A stretch of 64,000 bases of DNA, taken from positions 88,260,093-88,324,092 of the forward strand of contig OY726560.1 in assembly GCA_963383645.1 (NCBI GenBank). The letters are read 5' to 3'. This stretch comes from Muscardinus avellanarius. Taxonomy: Eukaryota > Chordata > Mammalia > Rodentia > Gliridae. How positions within the stretch are numbered: the stretch's first letter is position 1; every line of letters starts with the position of its first letter. Positions 45,719-54,114 of the stretch are shown in pieces. The notes below the pieces were generated by a model. That model did no database searches and was not told the origin of the DNA. It saw only the letters and a list, made by a program, of their open reading frames with translations. Both the position numbers and the translations under genes were made by a program.

Positions 45719-46410
45719 GGCCCCAGTTGTGGCCTGGCTACCCGGTGGACTGATCCAGACCTTGCTGGCTCAAACAGTGGCCTTGCCTCATGGGAGGCCC
45801 CGATTCTGGTCTCGCTGGCCCCGACACTGGCCTAACCACTCAGCTGGCTTCGATCCTGGTCTCGGAGGCCCCAGCACCGGCCTTGTCTCATGGCAGGCTC
45901 TGATCCCGGCCACGGAGGCCTCAATAGCGGCCTTGCCTCACGGAAGGCTCCGATGTGCCGGCTACTGGCCCCGGCACCGGCCTAACCCCTCAGCAGGCTC
46001 TGATCCCGGCCTCAGAGGCCCCACACTGGCCTTGCCTCACCGCTGGCTTCGATCCCGGCCACACTGGCCCTGGCACCGGCCTGACCCTTTGGCAGGCTCT
46101 GATCCTAGCCTCAGAGGCCCCAGCACTGGCCTTGCCTCATGGCTGGCTCCGATGCCAGTCGATGGCCCCGGCACCAGCCTAACCCCTTGGCAGGCTCTGA
46201 TCCTGGCCTCGGAGGCCCAAGTAGCAGCCTTGCCTCACAGCTGGCTCCAATGCCGGCCATTGGCCCCGGCACCGGCCTGACCCCTCGGCAGGCTCCGATC
46301 CCGGCCTCGGAGGCTCCAGCACCGGCCTTGCCTCACGACAGGCTCCAATCCCAGCTTTGCTGTGTCCATCGCCGGCCTCACCCCTCGGCAGGCTCTAATC
46401 CGAGCACCCT
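45719..46410. repeat. VNTR: fourteen ~50-bp GC-rich units
   Basis: Units start GGCCCC(A/G)GCACCGGCC on the plus strand and carry a central CAGGCTCTGATCC block. Unit lengths are 48-50 bp. Two types alternate: one with CCTAACCCCT/CCTGACCCCT, the other with CCTTGCCTCA, so the higher-order repeat is ~100 bp. Units 4 and 5 are both the second type, a break in phase. CpG-rich. Long plus-strand frames over it are repetitive Gly/Pro/Leu translations and not genes. Confidence 0.92.
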
Positions 46411-46966
46411 CTTCGCCCAACCATTTGACCCACGTTTTCGAGGGTGTTTGGTGGTAGCATTCTGCCTCTGGGGTCATTACTTCAAAGGTTCCAGGTGTAA
46501 TGTATCAGATCTCTGCCTCCCCTGAGTACTGGCCACTGCCATTGCCACTGCTTACACCATTTCAAATCTTTCTCAAGCTCTTTTTCCACTCTGAATGTTG
46601 TCCAGTGTTCCTAAGCATGTGTGACAGTAGCATTCGACCTTTGGTATAATTTATCCAAAAAAAAAAATAAGGTTGATAGGATCCGATTTATGCTTCTCCT
46701 GAATACAAGTCTCCACCGCCAATGCGGAGAATGCTTTCAGCACTGCCTTTCTCCTTGGTCTCTGCTAAAGTCTCTCTCCTTACAGGTGATGTCCAAGATT
46801 CTTAACAATGTAGAGAAGAAGCAGTCCTCATTAGCCGGGAATTTTTCCAATAATTCCAGTTCATTTGGATAAGTTTTATCTGAATCTCCAGTATCCTGGC
46901 ATTCGCCACGGCCTCCTTGACCTCTCTCCGATATTTTCCTTTTTTCTTTTTCTTTTCCTTTTTTAC

Positions 46967-46968
46967 AG
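46967..46968 (+). other. Strong plus-strand 3' splice-site-like sequence
   Basis: A ~30-base pyrimidine tract (46,934-46,964) ends in TTTTTTACAG at 46,968, followed by GG. It lies antisense to the retroelement and matches the acceptor consensus well. Whether it is used is unknown. Confidence 0.4.
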
Positions 46969-46972
46969 GGTC

Positions 46973-47104
46973 GGGGCCAGAGGCCCGGACCACAGGGTCC
47001 TTCCGGGTGGAAGGGGGGTCGCCAAAGGGTGTCCCGCCAGCTCCTGCCCACCCGCCCAGGGTTGGGGCCAGAGGCCCGGACCACAGGGTCCTTCCGGGTG
47101 GAAG
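46973..47104 (-). repeat. 5' repeats of the composite element, 91-bp period
   Basis: The 41-bp blocks 46,973-47,013 and 47,064-47,104 are identical and begin GGGGCCAGAGGCCCGGACC. A 50-bp GC-rich spacer separates them. They form the 5' terminus in the element's orientation, where promoter monomers sit in some rodent L1s. Confidence 0.88.
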
Positions 47105-47105
47105 C

Positions 47106-47119
47106 AAGGGGAATGTTTT
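47106..47119. repeat. Target-site duplication, right copy
   Basis: Exact copy of 45,307-45,320. Confidence 0.93.
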
Positions 47120-48685
47120 GACAGAAATAAAAAGCTTGCCACAGTACCTCCATCAATATCTGTAAAGAAGCTTCTGATTATGAAACACTTCTACACAAAA
47201 GATAGTTCTGTCTTCCAAGAAATGGCTGAAAAAAGAAAACACTGATACCCTGCTGTTGACTTCAGTGATTCAGGGCCTGGTTATTGATAATCTTAAGTCT
47301 CTGGATCTTCCAAATAGGTGGTTAAATGGAGCCATAGACACCATTATTATTACAAATGAATTTCAGGTTTATCTCACTTACTGATTCCCACAGCATTATC
47401 TTTACATATCCTTAGTGTTTTTCACATGGAGAAGGTAAAATCTCATTGACATTGGTCATTATTGTTATAAGATAGATAATTATATCGTATTTTAATTATG
47501 TATCTGCTTCTACTAGCACTTGAAAGCAAGAATTGTTATGAACTCATTTTCAAACTCATGTTGCTGCCTTAAAGGCATGGTTTTTTGCCCACTATCTCTG
47601 AAAAGTACTGACTCATCCAGAAGTAGTAATCAGATCGTCAAATCATAAAATGTTAGACAGCATCCAGTTTTCATTGCTGCCGTCTGTTCAGTTGTCATAG
47701 ACAGTTTTGTTCCTATTTAAAAATATTTTTCACACCTAGTTTTAACATAGGGCCTTCACACTTATAAAAGACTGCTGTGAAAATTCTGGAATATGGTCTC
47801 CTCAAGTTTAAATATTTACATTTATAATTAGAGAAATCATTAATTTCTCATAAAATAATTTTTGAAATGTTTCTTCATTTGGTATGTTTAGACCTAAAGT
47901 CAAATGGTAAATTCAACAGAAATACAGTGAGGTTGATATAATTAATGAAAAAAGATATCTAAAGGATTTGGGATTATAACAACTGCAAAAATCTTTTTGG
48001 AAGATAATTCTGTCATTTTAAAAAATATGATAAACAATATTAGAAAACTGGAGCCTGGCCAGCTGCTCTGTAGAAACAAATTAAAATAGAATTTCTGTTC
48101 TTAGCTAAAATATCTTCTCACTCCCTTCTTTAACCTTGCAACAACAAAAAAAACTTGTTCTTAAATAGTATCAGTAACCCAGAAACCAGAAGTAAATATG
48201 AGAAATTTTGGATCATCTGAAGAGAGCGCGGCAACAAGCCAGATTTCATGAGATTTTTTTAAGAATTAAAAAATATAAAAACCAACAAACAACTCTCAGG
48301 AGGCCTGCTTCACCACCTTCTGACCCCGAACAGCACAGTGGCAAGGATGTGCAAAGTTCGGTTGGGCGTCCCAGGCTTTTGTACGGGAGCCTGTGGAAGG
48401 AGGGCATGGAAGCACACTTAGCCAACAGCTAAAGGAAGTGTTAGGCATTTCACTTGTTTTTTCACATTTGGATGATATGTGAAATTGTTTCCAGCTTTAA
48501 AAATATCTTTACACTTTCCCTGTGCTGAGAGTGAGGAGGAACCTTGGTGCCAGCTCCTAAGCGCTGGACTGGCCTGTGGTGGGGAAGTGAGGAGCTGAGG
48601 GGGCTATTTTGGCATCGTTTCTACTTTTCTATAATCCAGGGACTTTGGTATTTGCATGGGCAGGAGATGTGGGTAGAAGAGAGTA
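47120..48685. other. Unique non-coding DNA
   Basis: A 74-codon frame at 48,208-48,432 is moderately GC-rich in its second half but has no recognised domain. No transposon recognised. Confidence 0.4.
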
Positions 48686-48689
48686 CACA

Positions 48690-48925
48690 GCATAATGCTT
48701 GAGAGGTTGAACCAACCAACCTGTGGTTGAATTTGGCTCCGTGACTCCCTGGTGGGATAAGCTGGAGCAGGTCATTCAAATGCCTGGGAGCCTCAGCTCT
48801 CTAATTCTAAAGCAGGGTAATGGTGACCACTTTCTAGGGACAGAATGGGAGTGAACCCAATAACTATTGCAAGGCACGTAACCCAATTCCTGGCCTCCAG
48901 AAACTTCCAGTAAATATCAGCTATT
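48690..48925 (+). repeat. MIR SINE
   Basis: 'ACCTGTGGTTGAATTTGGCT', 'AGCAGGTCATTCAAATGCCT', 'GGGAGCCTCAGCTCTCTAAT', 'AGCAGGGTAATGGTGACCAC' and a 'GCAAGGCACGTAACCC' end are the sense MIR order. Confidence 0.75.
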
Positions 48926-48929
48926 AGTA

Positions 48930-49915
48930 GATGAAGAACTAAGGAAATAATGAATGTGTTGTTTAAACCCACATCCCACACCAGTCTTTCACATCTGAGT
49001 AGGGATAATTTCAGATGTAATCACAAACTTTTTTGTTTATTAAAGAATTTCACTTATCTGGCACATCTTAAGGGCTTAATATATTCTACCACTATATTCA
49101 GTGTCTAATGGTTGCACACTTCTTTTGCCCATCTCCAGTCATGTCTCCAGTGCTTAGGAGCATTTTATTGCTCTCACTTACCTAATCTGAGGAGCTTAAC
49201 ACATTCAGGTTGAATTATTACTTTCCTCTAATCGTGCCTATAGTTTCTGATAGTCATACCTTTTCGTGATTCCTTCTTCTCAGGCAGCTGTCCCCTGTTA
49301 ATTTTGCCTTATGAAATGTTACCAATTCTCCAAGATTAATTTCAAACATGTTGCCCCTACACTCCAGCTTCTGTAATTTTTGTGTGATTTTCAGTATCTC
49401 ATCTTACCCTCTTTTAATAAACCAAATTTTTAATGTTTGTTTTCTTAGTAGTTTCTAAAGCCAAGAACTCCTTTGAATCATTGCCTCTTCAATGTCTAAG
49501 AGAACATTGCCATGCAAGAGCTGTTTTATATATATTTATTGAATTGAAGAAATACCTCTCAAAAGACAAAATCATGTGAGAACTTATAAAATAACAAAAC
49601 ATTATCACTTTGAACCCAGCAGACTTTCTTTGTGTAGCCATGATAGGAAATGCCCAGACAGCCCTGGGGGCAGTTGAAGAAGGCTTCCTGTTTAAAGGAA
49701 TGAAAGGTTAGAACAAAAAAGTACTGACTTCTATGGTCATTACAGAAGATGCTATGAAGATCTTCCCCAGAGATCCTGGTCTTCTGGACAAGAATTAATC
49801 CCTTAGGTTGGATCTCCTCCAAAAATATAATGAAATAAAGCCTTCATCTGTTCTATGTCTGGAATGTCCAGAATTTTTCTATCTGCCATAATTATTATTC
49901 AGCAGTTCTGTCCAT
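48930..49915. other. Unique non-coding DNA
   Basis: No recognisable gene or repeat. Confidence 0.4.
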
Positions 49916-49919
49916 TTTG

Positions 49920-50135
49920 CTACATCCATGGAGAGCTAGACACATACTGTTCACTGAGCCAGGTGCTTTATGTGTGTTTGTTCTTTTAGTTTCACGAAGT
50001 AGGTCTTTTTATGATTCCCACTTTACAGATGAAGAAATCAAGGCTCAGGCATGTTTGGCTCAAGTTCTCAGAGCTAGTAAGAATTTGAACCTGGATCTAT
50101 CTGATGCCAGAATCTTGTTCTTTATCATAGGATGA
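49920..50135 (-). repeat. MIR SINE, antisense
   Basis: 'CCCACTTTACAGATGAAGAA', 'TCAAGGCTCAGGCATG', 'AGAGCTAGTAAGAATTTGAA' and 'CCTGGATCTATCTGATGCCA' are the antisense MIR core. Confidence 0.85.
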
Positions 50136-50149
50136 GTCTTTTGTTTTTT

Positions 50150-50685
50150 AAATATTCTACTCCAGGATGGTGGTCACAGCACAGGCAACCTGTGGCCTGA
50201 GTTCATTTGCTCCAATCCAAAAACGTACCTCCATTAGTGAGTTTCTCCCTTCAGGGAGCATTAAATGTTAGAGTTGGATTCAGAGTAATGAACCACTCAT
50301 TTAGAGAGAGGGAGAAACTGCTCTGTTCCATGTACTTCATTCCATAACTGGGCCACCTTGGCTAAATGAGTCAAACCCTGTTCTGAGCTGGATCAATCAT
50401 ACAACCAACCCGATTCCTCGAATGCAGTACCTACGGATTAGAAGCAGCACTGACCCTGGCCACCAGGAGTACCTCCATTCAACCTGTGTGTCGCCACACC
50501 AACAAGTCTAGGAGTGACCTGGGAAAGCATACAGGTCACTAGCATGTTCGGGAGACTTTTGCCAACACAGGAGCTCCTTACACGTCAGAGAATCTGTCCA
50601 TAGCCTCTTGGCCTGTTATCTAATTACAAACAACAAAGCAAGGTATTGTGGTTCCTTAACTTTGCATTTCTTTTTAGCCCAGGGA
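50150..50685. other. Unassigned sequence, possibly ERV-derived
   Basis: It lies directly upstream of the env remnant and could be decayed pol/env junction sequence, but no retroviral motif is clear. Confidence 0.25.
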
Positions 50686-50689
50686 CAGG

Positions 50690-51608
50690 TCAGCCTGTAT
50701 ATTGGGCCCAAGTAATTAATCCTCCTCTGTTGAGCCTATGAGATGGTGGGGTATTGACCTTCCTATTACCACAAAGGATTCCTCGTGGACTGGAGGAGCA
50801 TGGTCACCTCCTCAAAATGCCCTAGAGGAAAACAAGGAGTGGCTTAATGAGAATCTAGAGTTATCCTCTGAATCATAACTCTTTTGCTTTCCATAAGTAT
50901 AGACTTATGGAAGTCTATACTGCCTTCCACTCACTGTTCTCCAATTACATCTCAGAAATATTTACATGACTAGACTATGGCCTGATAATCCAACCTGTAT
51001 ATCAGGTGTCTCTGTAAATAATTCTTCAGCTTGCCTTCCCTTTGATCCACCTGATATTCCTCCATGTAAAATGGAAACTTCTCAGGAACCTGACCACCAA
51101 AGCATGGATTAGACACCGTGTTGTAGGCCTCAACCTAGATGGATCTCTGTTGGTCAGAGTATATACAAAATTGGGACCTTATGGACATTTAACTAGTAAT
51201 CCTCATCAGCTTAGCTTTCCTACATCTAGCAATAATACCATTTCATGGAGTGAAGGGGGATTTTTAGAGCCTGTCCAAATTAATGAAACTGGATAGATAG
51301 GCCTCTGGCATTATATGGTTTGGAGGCTTGGACTTCCATAGCTTCCTAGAAATAATCTCACATGGAAACTATTCTCATACTGTCAATTATTTCATGACTC
51401 TTGCTCATAATATTAATAATATTAGTGACTTAATTATGGTATGTGTTCCTCACCCTTATGTATTAGTTTTAAGCTCTAACTGTACCATAAATATACTAAT
51501 GATACTTGGACTTTAAATATTACTCAAGGATATTTGTCTTGCTTTACTCATTCCAAGGCCACATGGCTCAACATTACTACCTTATGGATATTAAAAAGAA
51601 AATTCAAA
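50690..51608 (+). pseudogene. Endogenous retrovirus env remnant, surface-subunit part
   Basis: Broken reading frames resemble the surface subunit of class-II (beta-like) endogenous retrovirus envelopes. Visible are a Trp-rich N-terminal block (50,725-50,760), a Cys-Leu-Pro-rich block near 51,020-51,060, an 84-codon open piece at 51,042-51,296, many Asn-x-Ser/Thr sites, and a hydrophobic block with VPHPYVLV near 51,450-51,475. Multiple stops and frameshifts make it non-functional. The beta-like assignment is from motif style only. Confidence 0.6.
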
Positions 51609-51790
51609 GCTGAGCATGGTGGCACACGCTTGTAATCCCAGCATTTGGGAGACCGGAGAATCACAGTTTGCAGTCAGCCCCAGCTACTTAGTGAGGCACT
51701 CCACAACTTAGTGAGACCCTGTTTCAAAATAAAGAATAAAAAAATAGGTCAGGGGATATAGCTCGGGGGTCGGATGCCCCTGGGTTCCAT
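51609..51790 (+). mobile_element. B1-dID SINE inserted in env
   Basis: Sense copy (GCTGAGCATGGTGGCACACG, GGGGATATAGCTCGGGGG, CCCCTGGGTTCCATA). It divides the env remnant in two. No clear TSD or A-tail is visible at the right edge. Confidence 0.92.
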
Positions 51791-52523
51791 AAGGATGGCT
51801 TCCTGTAACTCTTACATGTCCTTGGCGAGGAAACACAGGATTACAAGTTCTCAAAACAGAATTAGGCAAATTGAGACCTAAGTGATTCCTCATCACTTAA
51901 ATGCCTTTCTGGTGTCTGTCATAATCACTACAGTAACAGCAAACACTGCTGGAATTTTCCTTCCTGAATCCATCCATACTCTCATATAGTTAAGCAAGTC
52001 ATGACCAAAGTCACCCAAGATTTGATCCATTAAGTACATGCAGATTCTATGATAGCAACAAGACTGGATGGATGTCTTGAAGCGTCAGTAATATGGATGA
52101 GAAAACAGCTACAGGTTCTCATCCAAGGCAGAGCCCTCACGGATGCTGCTCATGCCCATACCTGTGTTACTCCTTTACTACATGATCACACCCAACACGA
52201 CAGGTCTACAGTAAAACTACATCCTTTAGGAGCTTCTTAAGGTAATCGTCAACAAGATATATCCAGCTTGGCACAAGCATTAAAGAAACAAATAATTTTG
52301 ATTCAACAACAAACTCAAACTGATGTATTATAGGACCTCCAGGAGTCTCGCCAGTGAATAAACCCTCAAACATGGTTTTCTGGACTCAATTTACATATTC
52401 AAGGACATATAAGATTTGCTACATTAGTATTGTTCATTCTTCTTGTAGTAATCAAGAGGCTCCAAGGCATAATTCAACATCACCACCAGACAACAGACAA
52501 GTTTGTGGCCTTCATGAATCTTC
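51791..52523 (+). pseudogene. ERV env remnant, transmembrane-subunit part
   Basis: Continues the env after the SINE. Decayed frames show a Thr/Ala-rich fusion-peptide-like stretch near 51,920-51,960, heptad-like Gln/Leu segments, and a hydrophobic membrane-anchor frame near 52,395-52,460 followed by a basic tail. Stops occur throughout. Confidence 0.55.
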
Positions 52524-52538
52524 AAAACAAAAAAGAAA
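52524..52538 (+). other. Polypurine-tract-like sequence
   Basis: AAAACAAAAAAGAAA immediately precedes the TG that starts the presumed 3' LTR, the position of a retroviral plus-strand primer. Confidence 0.6.
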
Positions 52539-53132
52539 TGTAGGGAACTGTTCTAAGACTAAAGAATCCTGGCCTAAGGAATTAAAGCGTTTTGCTTGCT
52601 TTGGCAGAAAATGCCTTTCTTGAGGGAACTGAAGACAATGATTTGATGCCCCTTCGCTATCCAAGCTAGTTCCTCCAGTGTTACTACACCTTTGATTGCT
52701 TTGCTTAAGGTGGAAGAGCATCTCAAGGAGGGAGCTGAGACAGCAACCTCTGCCTCTTGCAAAAACTGCCAGATGACAACTTGTCTTCGAAAGCATTCCT
52801 AACCCTATGCTCTACTCCTTAGCCAGAGACAATTCGTGATTTGATGACCAACCTTAGTGCTGTAGACTGTGATAAGAGGAGAGCTGAGCTCTGCTCAGGG
52901 AATTTGCCTTCTTCTCTCACCTCTTTAAGACCAGAAAAAAAAAAGAGGAGGTAGAGTGACCTCCTTTGGATCTGTGGATTGGTGGTAGAACTGGAACCTG
53001 GGAGGAGAACCCTGTCTTCTTTACGTGGATCCAGTGCTAATTCCTTCTGAGGCAGGCAGGGATGAGCGGCTTCATAGCTCAGCTTTGCAAACTCAAACCT
53101 ATAGAGTGACAGCAAGTGTCACAAGTCACACG
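52539..53132 (+). mobile_element. Presumed 3' LTR of the ERV
   Basis: Starts TGTAGGGAACTG directly after the polypurine tract. The end at ...CACACGACA (53,132) is a guess from the TG...CA rule, and no AATAAA signal was seen. The GCTCTGCTCAGG block near 52,890 is a plausible R/U5 area. No 5' LTR, gag or pol is in the window. Confidence 0.5.
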
Positions 53133-53139
53133 ACAGATG

Positions 53140-53985
53140 ATGTTTTAGGTTCCGATTTTTGACAGGTCTTCTCTTTCTGCTAGATCCTCCTCTTTAGATT
53201 TTCAGAGTTCAATCTGACAACCTGTAGAATTTTGAAGCAGAGAAAAAGAATTTACTTTTGCCCTGCCCTATCCTTTTCTCAAACCCAAGGAGATTCTACT
53301 TGAGCTCATGAAAATGCCTCTTTACAAATCAACTATCCAGAAGGTCAAAACCAATTCCAAAGCTGCTTTATTTACAGGAGCTGCATTCAAAACCCAGGGT
53401 GGCACACCTCTCATCATTGCAGTTGAGGGATGGCTTTTTTGCCTTCTGTACACAAAATCAAAATATAACAAAACAACAAGGTTGGTAAGATAGTAGTTTG
53501 ACCTAAAACAAAAAGACATCTAAATAAATCAGGAAATCTGGGAACTTAAATTCAAATAAACTAAACTAATAGCCTTGGAAGGTGAGGAGGCAGCAGGGAC
53601 CATGTCCTGTATGCACATGAGCAGTTAAGAAGTTCTGGAATGAGCACGCAAAGGAGAATGGATGGAGGCTGGGAGAAGGGCTGGGTAGGGAAGAAGTGTC
53701 AGAGTTACACAAAATGTGCCAAAGACTGAAAATGCAGAAGGTGAGAAAAGCTTTTGACTATGCTCAGAACGAGAAGATAGAAGGAGAAGCCATGATTCTA
53801 CCCAAACACCATGTTGGGAAGGAGTCACACTTGTCTTCTTTCAGCATATGCCAGTTTCTGTATCAAAGGAAGTAAATATCTGATCTGATAGGATATAGTA
53901 CTAGAAGAAACTGAAGCCTGAGGATATGAGGAAAATTGAAAACGTCACATTGGTGCTTTAAATTCAATTCAGAAGCTGTTACTGT
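53140..53985. other. Unique non-coding DNA
   Basis: No gene or clear repeat. Confidence 0.4.
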
Positions 53986-53989
53986 GCCT

Positions 53990-54110
53990 CCCTATTGGCA
54001 TTTTGCTAGGTGTCAGCAATGATGGTGATATCTAGATGACTGAGATGTGATCCCTGCCCTCCAGGCTTACAGTGCAGGGACAGAACAAACACAAGACAAG
54101 TTAATTGTAC
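53990..54110 (-). repeat. Probable L2 relic
   Basis: 'TTTGCTAGGTGTCAGCAATG', 'GTGATCCCTGCCCTCCAGGC' and 'TTACAGTGCAG' resemble a mobile-element fragment of the L2/MIR class. Orientation is tentative. Confidence 0.45.
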
Positions 54111-54114
54111 AACA

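Larger units (their letters stand above)
45321..47105 (-). mobile_element. Composite VNTR-containing non-autonomous retroelement
   Basis: A 1,785-bp insertion with exact TSDs. Modules in element order (minus strand): two copies of a 41-bp GC-rich block at a 91-bp period (47,104-46,973); an A-rich stretch (46,964-46,930); about 520 bp unlike anything I recognise (46,930-46,411); a GC-rich tandem array of fourteen ~50-bp units (46,410-45,719); about 210 bp of unknown sequence; about 150 bp resembling the L1 3' UTR, ending ATTACAATGCACCAATAA; and an A/T-rich tail (45,357-45,321). No intact reverse transcriptase frame exists, so it must have been mobilised in trans, probably by L1. The organisation is analogous to SVA/LAVA elements but the modules are not those of SVA. 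An internally deleted L1 from a lineage with an unusual 5' UTR is the main alternative. Confidence 0.75.

Noticed and set aside
45681..46525. Long overlapping plus-strand frames (199, 75 and 128 codons) rich in Gly, Pro, Leu and Ala
   Set aside because: They are translations of the 50-bp VNTR in different registers and lie antisense to the retroelement. The repeat period is not a multiple of three, and there is no start or splice context.
46737..47156. Minus-strand frames of 139 and 101 codons at the 5' part of the composite element
   Set aside because: They read through the GC-rich 5' repeats and A-rich spacer in two overlapping registers. One crosses out of the element into flanking DNA. 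No domain such as an L1 ORF1 coiled coil/RRM could be recognised.
52354..52623. 89-codon frame across the end of env and the LTR start
   Set aside because: It crosses the polypurine tract and the LTR boundary and is in a different register from the env membrane anchor.
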